From Rahnella bruchi (lineage in GTDB: Bacteria; Pseudomonadota; Gammaproteobacteria; Enterobacterales; Enterobacteriaceae), in the NCBI RefSeq assembly GCF_003614975.1, contig NZ_QZWI01000001.1, positions 620,001-684,000 on the forward strand: DNA of 64,000 bases, read 5' to 3'. The translations under genes were made by a program, and so were the position numbers. Below are positions 49,496 through 58,750 of this stretch, piece by piece. Numbering within the stretch: position 1 is the first letter of the stretch; the number at the start of each line of letters is the position of its first letter. The notes beneath the pieces are model-generated. The model was not told where the DNA came from, made no database searches, and saw only the letters and a list, made by a program, of their open reading frames with translations.

Positions 49496-51085
49496 ATGAA
49501 AAAAAATACTACGTTTTTTAGTCATCATCTCAACGCTCGGCTTTCGGTCCGGTTGCTCGCTATCGCATTGCTGACGTTAACTACAAATGCAATAGCTCAC
49601 ACAATACACGCCCCTGTAGGAAGAATTCTGGGTACAAAAAGCGGTGCGATCTCACTGTATCAGGGAATACCTTATGCTCAGCCACCGGTCGGTAAACTTC
49701 GATGGGCTGCGCCTGAGCAGGTAAAGCCATTCACTCATCTTTTTAAGGCAGACGGATCCGGCAATGAATGCGTTCAGAAAGCCGTTTATTGGCGTCCGGA
49801 CAAGCCGGCAAGCTGGAAAGAGGACTGTCTGACACTCAATGTTTATGTGCCAAATTCCCGACGTCATGACATGCCGGTTATTGTCGGCTTTCATGGTGGC
49901 GGCTCGGTAAACGGCTCTAAAAGCGACTGGGATCCGAGGGAGCTTGCTGAAGCCGGGAATATCATCGTGACGGTCAACTATCGCCTCGGCGCAATGGGTT
50001 ACCTGGCACTTAACGAGTTGAATACAGAATCTAAAAATGGCAGCAGCAGTGGTAACTATGGCGATCTGGATAAGATTGAAGCGCTTCGCTGGGTTAAAAA
50101 TAATATATCAGCCTTTGGTGGCAATCCTCAGCGAGTCACTATTGCAGGTCAGTCCGCAGGCGCGAGGGCTGTGTGTTTTCTCGTGGCTTCGCCAGAAGCT
50201 AAAGGTCTTTTCCAGGGCGCGATAATTGAGAGTGGAAGAGACTGCCAAAGCGTACCGAATGAACAGGCGGTCAAAACCGGTGACAAATTCGTAGAAGCTA
50301 TTGGTTGTAATGACAGCAAGGATAAACTGGCATGCTTACGCTCGAAAACGCCTTCTGAGGTTCTTGACGCGCAAACAAAGTCTAAATTTAGCCTCACCAC
50401 CGTTTCGGGCGTTCCGGCGCAACCGAAGGCGACTCTTGAGGCTTTCAGGGCGGGAGAATTCAATCATGTTCCAATGATAGTTGGTAACACGAGGGATGAA
50501 ACCCGGCTCTTTGTATATGCAGCCAATGACATGGTTGATCAGCCTGTCGATAAAGCGCAATACGAAAACGAGGTAAGAACTCGGATGGGTGAGAAAGCCA
50601 CTGCCACATTCGCAGCCTATGCTTCCGACGCAAGAAAAAGTCCGGGTCTCGCATTGGGTAGCCTGGACGCCGACCAGACGTACATATGCCCGGCAAGTGT
50701 TGCCATTGAGGCTCTGGCAAAATGGACAACTGTCTATGCTTATGAGTTTTCTGACGTAACGGCCCCTATCAGTACGTTTACAACTATCCCTTCTTCGTTT
50801 GACATTGGCATACCACACAGTGCTGAATTGCCCTATATATGGGGAGAGAAGATAGTCCCTAACCGTCTCACTAAAGAGCAGGAAAAACTTGCAAAAACCA
50901 TGCGGGGATTTTGGGGCAGTCTGACATCACGGGGAGGCCCTAAAGGACCGGTGATTTGGCCTGTATGGTCTGAATCTTCACCGCAACGGATAATCTTTAA
51001 GGCTGGCGGCAAAACGCAAATCATGAAAGAAAGTGATTACCGTAAACTTCACCATTGTGGTTTGTTTACCACTCAGGCTCGGTAA
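49496..51085 (+). CDS. Secreted type-B carboxylesterase behind a bgl-type leader
   Basis: 529 aa. A cleavable signal peptide runs to about residue 36 (NAIAH). The alpha/beta hydrolase has nucleophile S220 in GQSAGA, acid E335 in TRDETRLF and H441 in GIPHSAELPY. The oxyanion motif FHGGG is present. AAAAGG precedes the ATG. Enzymes of this type cleave acyl, feruloyl or para-nitrobenzyl esters. The only promoter-proximal element upstream is the RAT-terminator leader, 88 bp before the start, which suggests sugar-dependent expression. Confidence 0.9.
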   Translation: MKKNTTFFSHHLNARLSVRLLAIALLTLTTNAIAHTIHAPVGRILGTKSGAISLYQGIPYAQPPVGKLRWAAPEQVKPFTHLFKADGSGNECVQKAVYWRPDKPASWKEDCLTLNVYVPNSRRHDMPVIVGFHGGGSVNGSKSDWDPRELAEAGNIIVTVNYRLGAMGYLALNELNTESKNGSSSGNYGDLDKIEALRWVKNNISAFGGNPQRVTIAGQSAGARAVCFLVASPEAKGLFQGAIIESGRDCQSVPNEQAVKTGDKFVEAIGCNDSKDKLACLRSKTPSEVLDAQTKSKFSLTTVSGVPAQPKATLEAFRAGEFNHVPMIVGNTRDETRLFVYAANDMVDQPVDKAQYENEVRTRMGEKATATFAAYASDARKSPGLALGSLDADQTYICPASVAIEALAKWTTVYAYEFSDVTAPISTFTTIPSSFDIGIPHSAELPYIWGEKIVPNRLTKEQEKLAKTMRGFWGSLTSRGGPKGPVIWPVWSESSPQRIIFKAGGKTQIMKESDYRKLHHCGLFTTQAR

Positions 51086-51340
51086 ATACTCGTTATACGC
51101 CCCGTCGGCTTGTCTGGCGGGGATTAGCAGCCATAGTATTTTAGTTACAAGGTAAAGCCAGAAGCGGGCCGGGATCGAAAACTTTGGTTCCCACGACCTG
51201 AGACACACATGGGTTCCGTGTTTGTTCTACAGGTAATGGGTGACCGGGAATCGATCGAGAAGATACTCCGGCTCGCGCATCTGGCGCCAACTCATTAAAC
51301 CCGGCATACGAAGCAGATAAACGTTATTTTTGGAGTTTTT

Positions 51341-51358
51341 TGTCCCAAATCTGTCCCA
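51341..51358. repeat. Two TGTCCCA repeats next to the att scar
   Basis: TGTCCCA at 51341-51347 and 51352-51358, start to start 11 bp, i.e. one helical turn. Short direct repeats of this kind beside tRNA attachment sites can be integrase arm sites. No integrase gene remains nearby. Confidence 0.35.
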
Positions 51359-51407
51359 CTCGTAAATTTCGGCGGGCATGAAGGGAAGCTAACTGATTGT
51401 TTTGAAA

Positions 51408-51462
51408 TGGTACGCCCTACAGGGCTCGAACCTGTGACCTACGGCTTAGAAGTTATAAGAAC
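51408..51462 (-). tRNA. Truncated tRNA-Arg(TCT), 3' half only (attachment-site scar)
   Basis: On the minus strand the sequence has an anticodon loop CTTCTAA with anticodon TCT, an intact 5-bp T arm (ACAGG/CCTGT around TTCGAGC), the 3' acceptor strand AGGGCGT, discriminator A and CCA. It resembles the 3' end of E. coli argU, a known prophage integration site. The 5' half and D arm are missing, so it is not a functional tRNA. Confidence 0.75.
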
Positions 51463-53122
51463 CATGCAAAAATCATTAACTTACCGAATGTAGCTTCGCT
51501 CAAACGTCCCAATATGCAAAAAGACGACAAACCTGATTAAGGCTCATCATTCCTTATGCATGCCATCTTTGTCTCACCCTTTCAACATGAAGTTGTACAG
51601 GCTGTCATCAGACTTCATTTGGGTTCAGCAGTAGGGTATGCATATTATTTCGTTTTATTTACCACGTTCAGGTGTTTATCTTCGTTGCAGAATTCTCTGC
51701 AAGCAATAAAAGTAAAGCCCGCTTTTTTACATTCATCTCAGATTAATTTAAAAGAATAATATTTCCTTATTCGTTTCTTCATTTAATTTAATTAAATTAA
51801 ATTAATTAACTCAGGCTTTGAAGCATATCATTACACAGAGTCAATTAAGTATCTTTTATAAGGCATTGTGAACGTTCTATACGTATAAAGAATATAATTT
51901 ACACATTGCGTACCATTAATAAACATCATAATTGTAATCGGCAGTCAATAATAAATATGTCACCGTCACATTCTCTATAGCCACTCATCTTATAACTCAG
52001 CTTACCGCATCAAAAAACCTATTTCATCCATCATGGGTAATAAATATTGCTTCCACAACTTATTATTGATAGCTTATGACTATTGGGCGGATTATATCCC
52101 AACAAATAGATAGCGAGTGTATATATAAATCAAATATTCTAAATATCATTACTGATTACTATAGTTAGCACAACATCAGCGATCACATTCCTAAATTTAC
52201 AATCAACCCTCCTTTAATTTAGATGGGAATACCCCCCTTCACATACTCCTTACCAATTTATTTGGCGTATTAAGCGCGTACTATTTAGTACTAACAATTA
52301 TACTTCCTAACGTTTAAGTAATTAAATATTCCTCGAGCTTGGACTTTTTAAGTAAAATAGTAAGAAACACATAAAGCACGTGCAACCTTGAGTTTCTTAT
52401 ATAACCATCAAACTCTTTATTTAAATTAATAGAGGGACCTACATTAACTTCCCCCCAGGTAGCGATAATGCATGCCTTTATTTGTATGTTATTTTTCCAT
52501 TGATTGGAAGTGTAACTATAATTTAATTTGAAGTCTATTCTTTTAAGAAAATAAATTACAGTTTTACTGGCACCTCAAATTGCCAGATTTTTAACTAGAT
52601 ATAACTTTCAATCCGTGTTTTTCTAACCATTACCTCTTGTCACAACTCCGCATCCATTAACAATGATTATTGTTCTGGTAGCATAAGATGTTTGCCTTTA
52701 TTTGTTTCAGGAAACTATAACGATCACGCTTTTTAGCCCTACATCGCAAATGTGTCATCCTTTCTTGCCGTGTAACCCACTCCACAGGCCAGTGACTCAG
52801 GTATGCCAACTAGTATTGTTATTCCGTTCATATTGACTCCACTTTTTGAGTTAAACATTACACTCACCGCTGACGAGTTAACCATTTAGCTTTGATTAGG
52901 TGAGACGCGAGGACATGGAATGGTCAAAATGGAAATCTAGCACTACTCTGCCTTGAGTAGCAGTAACTTTCTGACGCTCTCTCGAAGCCGGCTGCATCCT
53001 GATTTAAGCCAGAGTCCACTTCAGATGTCTAACTTTCCTAATTTTTATATAAAAAATGACATCATAGGTTTTTATACTTATAATATCCGCATTGCTTCCA
53101 TCGTTAAAATGAGACTTAAGGT

Positions 53123-53293
53123 ATGTTTTTAAGTAAGCGTAGAGAGAAATTAATTAACTTATGCACACATCAGTATAACAATAGGCCTCTGATGTTCAAA
53201 TCATCTGACGATCTAATTCCTATTATTATATCATTTGTTTTTATATGTATATTTAAGGCTTTTGATTTAGTCTCAACTGGGGCGTCATTGTAA
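53123..53293 (+). CDS. 56-aa ORF fused in frame, through a stop, to the polymerase gene
   Basis: Starts MFLSKRREKL and contains one hydrophobic segment (LIPIIISFVFICIFKAFDLV). Its TAA stop is followed at once by the ATG of the polymerase-like gene in the same frame. Either a coupled small membrane protein or the true N-terminus of the next gene, cut off by a nonsense change. The ribosome site (AAGG) is too close to the ATG to be good. Confidence 0.4.
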   Translation: MFLSKRREKLINLCTHQYNNRPLMFKSSDDLIPIIISFVFICIFKAFDLVSTGASL

Positions 53294-54448
53294 ATGATCA
53301 GGCTCATTACATTCCCTCTAAATATATGTCTCATGATGACCATTGGTTTAATCTTGACATCATTTAATCTGTCTGATTTCTACGAGTCGCCTAACACTAA
53401 TAGTGTTACCTACCTGCTTGTTATTATATTTTTATACCTTGCATTCTCTTTTATAACGGTAAAAGCCAAGCGTCAGGATTTGAATGAGGCCCTTGGAAAT
53501 AGCACGTTGTATAAGAGATTTCTAATTATATCATTAGCAGGTTTTTTTGTAGAGTTTTCAATTTACGGAATACCTGCTTTGAGCCCGCTTGGGAGGGATG
53601 GCTTTGCTGGACTGCCAGTTCTGCATGTAATATTTTATTCAAGTGCAATAATTAGTGTGCTCTTTGCATCGCTGTATTCTGGTGTTAAGCAAACAGCTTG
53701 CTGCCTGCTTGTTTCTTTTCTTGTATCGTCAGCTATACTTTCTCGCCAGTTAATGATGATATCATTCGTGGTAATGCTAATATCAATCGTCATAAGACAT
53801 AAGCTATCAAAGATTCAATATATAAAAATAACAGCATCAATCCTAGGTATTATTTTTGCTTTTGGAGTATTAGGTAACATTAGGCAGCAAATATCAGGCG
53901 ACTATATAGACAACTATATCATAAAAATAGGTGGTGCTAACTCTGCAGGTGCCTCTATAGGTGATAGTTTTTATTGGATTTGGTTATACATCGCAAGCCC
54001 AGTTTATAATCTTTACTTAAACTTCATGGATTATGATACCTATGGTTATGGTTGCAATATGGCAATAAGCTATGGTTCGTGTAGTGGTAGTTTATTTTCA
54101 GATGTAATACTCCCCAATACAATTGCTAAATACACAGGGAATACGGAGTTTTTTATTGACTTGGTCAAATCGCATTTGAACGCAGGAACGGCATTTTCCG
54201 CCCCGGCGAGAATATTTGGAATTTCAGGGGTTATTATTCAAATCATACTCCAAATAATTTTTTATTACATTGGGCTTTTATTCACACCTAAGAGAGTTAA
54301 GTTAGCATTTATAGTATACTTCTCTTCTTTGTCTATGTTTATGATATTCGATAACTTATTCATACGTGGTGAGTTCTTTATAGGTTTTTTACTTATATTT
54401 ACGTCAACCTTAAGGTTTCGACGTTCTGTAAATGAAGCCGCTGTATAG
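53294..54448 (+). CDS. O-antigen/oligosaccharide repeat-unit polymerase-like membrane protein
   Basis: 384 aa with about ten hydrophobic segments and a large central loop (IKIGGANSAGASIGDSFYWIW, about residues 215-300), the layout of Wzy-type polymerases. Low G+C, with ATA and AGA codons unlike its neighbours, as in acquired polysaccharide genes. A perfect 7-bp hairpin (54436-54453) covers the stop. If the 56 codons before it belong to it, full length would be about 441 aa. Function inferred from topology only. Confidence 0.6.
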   Translation: MIRLITFPLNICLMMTIGLILTSFNLSDFYESPNTNSVTYLLVIIFLYLAFSFITVKAKRQDLNEALGNSTLYKRFLIISLAGFFVEFSIYGIPALSPLGRDGFAGLPVLHVIFYSSAIISVLFASLYSGVKQTACCLLVSFLVSSAILSRQLMMISFVVMLISIVIRHKLSKIQYIKITASILGIIFAFGVLGNIRQQISGDYIDNYIIKIGGANSAGASIGDSFYWIWLYIASPVYNLYLNFMDYDTYGYGCNMAISYGSCSGSLFSDVILPNTIAKYTGNTEFFIDLVKSHLNAGTAFSAPARIFGISGVIIQIILQIIFYYIGLLFTPKRVKLAFIVYFSSLSMFMIFDNLFIRGEFFIGFLLIFTSTLRFRRSVNEAAV

Positions 54449-54486
54449 CGGCTCCACAAGTCAATAGATATTTAGAACTGAAGTGG

Positions 54487-55691
<1,205 letters not shown>

Positions 55692-55818
55692 CTCTGTTCA
55701 GATGGCCAAATTCAGTAAACCACTTCAGCCCCCTAACACTTCCAATCGTATTGCAATCTGCTTATTCATCCGAAAAACCACCCAATGACTACAGCCGGTC
55801 GCGGCAAGAGGCGCATCT

Positions 55819-56247
55819 ATGCAATTTAAGAAAATAAAGCGTGGCGTTACCCATGATGGCGGGTGGGTTAAAGCAGAGTTATATCCTCTGCCAGCATCGC
55901 TGCGTTGTTACTGCGAGGGCTGTTTAAACCCTTTGCATTTTCGAATCACGCATGCGGAAGGTCGTTTTTTTGAACACGACCTTGAAAATAGCGACATCAA
56001 CCGTTTAGAAGAATGCCCCTATTTGCTTTTACCCCACAGACCCGCGCAACTCTCCACTGTTGCCCGGGCAACAGCCCTGCATGAATCCTTTCATTTGGGA
56101 GATCCTCAACCTAGGCACTTTATCTGCGTGATGTGTGATTACGAATTCCTCGGACTTAAACACTGTCCTCGCTGCGGTAACAGTCTGTACTGCACGGAAG
56201 TGAAAAACAGAAATGCACTGACCTTGTCTGTAAAGTTTGCAAAGTAA
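55819..56247 (+). CDS. Zinc-ribbon protein of unknown function
   Basis: 142 aa. Two cysteine clusters: CYCEGC near residue 31-36, followed by H and FEHD, resembling the CoiA-type N-terminal zinc site, and CVMCDYEF with CPRC near 112-128, a classical ribbon. AAGAGGCG lies ahead of the ATG. No nuclease motif is present, so only the zinc modules are claimed. It sits alone between the IS and the glycosyltransferase cluster. Confidence 0.6.
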   Translation: MQFKKIKRGVTHDGGWVKAELYPLPASLRCYCEGCLNPLHFRITHAEGRFFEHDLENSDINRLEECPYLLLPHRPAQLSTVARATALHESFHLGDPQPRHFICVMCDYEFLGLKHCPRCGNSLYCTEVKNRNALTLSVKFAK

Positions 56248-56338
56248 CTCAGGTTCGAACATCCACTCAGAAAAGTGACTGGGATATAACACGCAACAAA
56301 CCACTATCACTAGCTGCTTTGCATCGATCGGTGATAAC

Positions 56339-56360
56339 GATCGATATCTAATTATCGATC
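56339..56360. repeat. GATCGATA/TATCGATC inverted repeat
   Basis: Perfect 8-bp arms at 56339-56346 and 56353-56360 around TCTAAT, in a small zone with several ATCGATC words. It could be an operator for the downstream genes or a recombination relic. Confidence 0.35.
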
Positions 56361-56465
56361 TATCAAAACGATTATCTTTTCAGCAATCCCTCTGGTTATC
56401 CTTGGCTTCCATTGTTGACGATAAATGGCTTTGTATCACGGCGGATTACCGCTGTGGGGCTTGCT

Positions 56466-56582
56466 ATGTCATCACTGCAGGGGTGCCAGAAACTAATCGT
56501 CCCTCAGGTAACCATTATTGCATCAGATGAGTACGCCAACACCAGGCCACCTTGCTCGAACGATGCAGCCGCGAAGAGATGA
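56466..56582 (+). CDS. Possible 38-aa ORF coupled to the zinc-ribbon gene
   Basis: The ATG at 56466 has GGGG 6 nt ahead and reads MSSLQGCQKLIVPQ to AAAKR. Its TGA overlaps an ATG of the next ORF (ATGA at 56579-56582). The frame stays open 38 codons upstream, and with a TTG start at 56415 it would resemble a short lipoprotein precursor with a LQGC box. Weak evidence. Confidence 0.3.
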   Translation: MSSLQGCQKLIVPQVTIIASDEYANTRPPCSNDAAAKR

Positions 56583-56734
56583 ACATGAAAAGATGTACCC
56601 GATGTAATAAAAAAAGAAACTTCATCGAACGGTTATTCGCGCTGGATAAAGAGCTCTGCGAGGAATGCTTATACGACATACAATTGGAAATTCGAGAAAG
56701 AAGAGAAATCCCAGTCCAAAGGCACAATGATTAA
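56579..56734 (+). CDS. 51-aa small zinc-finger protein
   Basis: Reads MNMKRCTRCNKKRNFIE ... CEECLYD, i.e. two C-x2-C pairs 22 residues apart, with a charged helical tail ending QRHND. GAAGAG lies 6 nt before the second ATG (56585), which would give 49 aa. Its TAA is followed directly by the glycosyltransferase ATG in the same frame, so the two are translationally coupled. Confidence 0.55.
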   Translation: MNMKRCTRCNKKRNFIERLFALDKELCEECLYDIQLEIRERREIPVQRHND

Positions 56735-57694
56735 ATGGCGCTCATTCAGCAAGACCGGCAGGCCGTAATCGAGGTCAGCGTCATTATCCCTGTCTATAAC
56801 GCGGCAGAGACCATCAGTCACCTCATCAGCAAGATCCTCAGCGAAACCCGTGTCGCTATTGAACTCATTATCGTTAACGACGGTTCCACTGATGGTACCG
56901 GCAATCTTATCCGGGATATCTGCGACAACCGGCTCATTGTAATTGAGCAGGAAAACCAGGGCGTTTACGCGGCACGCAATGCCGCACTGGATATTCACCA
57001 TGGTGAGTGGGTAATATTTCTTGATGCAGATGACGACGTTGAAGAGGGGTTCATCTTTGCACGCTGGCAGACCGCGATAAACACTCAGGCCGATGTGGTG
57101 ATCTTCAATGCCTGGCGCACGGGTTCAGGAATTTCCAGAACGCCCGTACACACCAGGCAACCTTACGAACAATCCTTACCCGGACATGAGTGGATACGCC
57201 ACTGCGTGACGCACCGCGAATGGCCGCACTACCTTTGGCTGCAGATCATCAAATCGTCCTATATCCGGCAGCATTCCCTCTTCTTTCATTCCGGCAAAAG
57301 CCACAAAGATATCCTCTGGACCATTCATCTAGCAGTCAGCAACGGCCGTTTTTATCTTTCTGATTGCAAGGATTACACCTATAAGGTGAATGCGCATTCC
57401 ATCACCCACCGGCGCGATTATTATGATGTCAGGGCACAAAGCTACATTGAAGTCATTGCGGAGATTATCCGGCTTGCCAGGCTGGAGGAAAACAAAGACA
57501 TCAGCCTGTTTTTGTTCCGGCATGCTTTGGTCGAAGCTCGGCATTTTTTGGGGTTGTTTAGGAATAACGTGGGGGACAAGGTCGGAGTAAGGTCATGCTT
57601 CAGAGAAAGCATTTCAGCTGGTGATTTGTTTAGAGGAATTAACAGCCTGAGTGATGTATTTTTCTTCATTAAGTTGTTCGGAAAACTTTTATAA
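56735..57694 (+). CDS. Family 2 glycosyltransferase
   Basis: 319 aa GT-A enzyme. VSVIIPVYNAAETISHLI starts the nucleotide-binding fold, VNDGSTDGT and the FLDADDDV DxD-type motif bind the sugar nucleotide and metal. No membrane helices, so it works at the cytosolic face on lipid-linked glycans or on a protein. It begins right after the small zinc-finger ORF stop. Acceptor and sugar unknown. It may belong to the same acquired polysaccharide set as the polymerase upstream. Confidence 0.85.
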   Translation: MALIQQDRQAVIEVSVIIPVYNAAETISHLISKILSETRVAIELIIVNDGSTDGTGNLIRDICDNRLIVIEQENQGVYAARNAALDIHHGEWVIFLDADDDVEEGFIFARWQTAINTQADVVIFNAWRTGSGISRTPVHTRQPYEQSLPGHEWIRHCVTHREWPHYLWLQIIKSSYIRQHSLFFHSGKSHKDILWTIHLAVSNGRFYLSDCKDYTYKVNAHSITHRRDYYDVRAQSYIEVIAEIIRLARLEENKDISLFLFRHALVEARHFLGLFRNNVGDKVGVRSCFRESISAGDLFRGINSLSDVFFFIKLFGKLL

Positions 57695-58061
57695 TCTGAG
57701 AACCACTTCAGGCACTCCTCCTGTCAAAAAATATGGTTCACTTTCCATTTTCAGGATAAATGCACACTCTCTATTTGCAAGAAAATTCTTAATATGCAAT
57801 ATGAAAAATCTGAAATTTAATTTTAAATTTACATTTTGAAATAAGTTTGTAAAAACCTACCTCTCTCTCCATAGCCTTGTAGAAAGGGATTTATCTCATC
57901 ACTTTTCGTTTTTTGTCTCTATTAGTTATCTATTCCACTAATCATAATTAGTATTTTGTTACATTTATTTAATCAACATATCTCCCACTTTAGGAATACG
58001 CTTTCTGATTATAGGGATTTTTTAATCACCCTTTTCGAACTTTCATGGATGAGCTAGAAAC
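57695..58061. other. 367-bp AT-rich gap before the T6SS cassette
   Basis: No supported gene. AT content is high and T-runs are common. It presumably contains the promoter of tssL-vgrG, which I cannot pinpoint. Confidence 0.5.
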
Positions 58062-58706
58062 ATGACGTCTGTCGATGGACTGCTTCAGGACACCTGGTTA
58101 TTTGTATTACGCCTTAAAAATGGCGGCGTTTTACCCGACGACCATGAGTTGCACCAGCAAGGTATTGCTCTTATAGAGGGCTCCCGGAAAGCGCTTGCTG
58201 AAGAAGGCTTCAGTGAAGAAAGCTGTGCTCAGATTACCTGGGTACAATGTGCGCTGCTTGATGAGTCGGTGCTATATCGTCCTAATCACCCAACTCCCAA
58301 CTCTTACTGGCTCAGTGCCCCTCTGCAGGTTCACTTTTTCCGCTCCATGGATGCGGGTGACCAGTTTTTCGAACGTGTCCGGCAACTATTGCGCCAACCC
58401 GCTCCCGATATTGCGGTACTCACCTGTTATCACCGGGCACAAACTCTGGGATTTCAGGGGAAATACATCAAAGATCCCAATAACCCTGAACGCCAGGGGT
58501 TGTTGACTGAGCTGTCGAATATGCTCCCACACGGCACTATTCACTTATCTGCACCTATCATCGCTTCCCAAAATGTACTGCAGCGTCATCCATGGCTGCG
58601 GTCCGCGTGGTTCATTGGTGCTTTAGGATTGCTTGCGGTCGTTGGCCTTTCACTGGGCTTGCATGCCTATCTTCAGTCTTTGTTAAATCTGTGGTTTCAG
58701 GGATAG
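58062..58706 (+). CDS. tssL: TssL (DotU/IcmH-like), T6SS inner-membrane component
   Basis: 214 aa. A cytoplasmic helical DotU domain (LLQDTWLFVLRLKNGG ... QCALLDESVLYR) is followed by a single C-terminal membrane helix (AWFIGALGLLAVVGLSLGLHAYL). It lacks the OmpA-type peptidoglycan domain. It is normally part of the TssJLM membrane complex, but here no tssJ, tssK or tssM is next to it within the window. vgrG follows after 44 bp. Confidence 0.88.
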   Translation: MTSVDGLLQDTWLFVLRLKNGGVLPDDHELHQQGIALIEGSRKALAEEGFSEESCAQITWVQCALLDESVLYRPNHPTPNSYWLSAPLQVHFFRSMDAGDQFFERVRQLLRQPAPDIAVLTCYHRAQTLGFQGKYIKDPNNPERQGLLTELSNMLPHGTIHLSAPIIASQNVLQRHPWLRSAWFIGALGLLAVVGLSLGLHAYLQSLLNLWFQG

Positions 58707-58750
58707 GTACGCGTTTTCTTTGCAGGACAATTGTTCAGGAAGAATAAATT

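Larger units (their letters stand above)
51086..53122. other. 2-kb stretch without a convincing gene
   Basis: 51086-51340 is unassigned. 51341-51462 holds the attachment-site scar. From about 51540 to 53122 the DNA is strongly AT-rich, with frequent stops in all frames. A 67-codon frame at 51556-51759 has no ribosome site or recognisable features. Probably decayed island DNA. Confidence 0.6.

Noticed and set aside
51170..51357. Integrase C-terminus on the minus strand
   Set aside because: A short open frame exists, but it shows none of the tyrosine-recombinase catalytic motifs (R, HxxR, Y), so it cannot be called.
51408..51462. Functional tRNA gene
   Set aside because: Only the 3' half is present. 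No D arm or 5' acceptor strand upstream, so it is kept as a scar only.
51556..51759. 67-codon frame in the AT-rich island stretch
   Set aside because: No ribosome site, no family, composition like the surrounding non-coding DNA.
54436..54453. Terminator of the polymerase-like gene
   Set aside because: The perfect 7-bp hairpin covers the stop codon but has no U-run after it, so termination is not supported.
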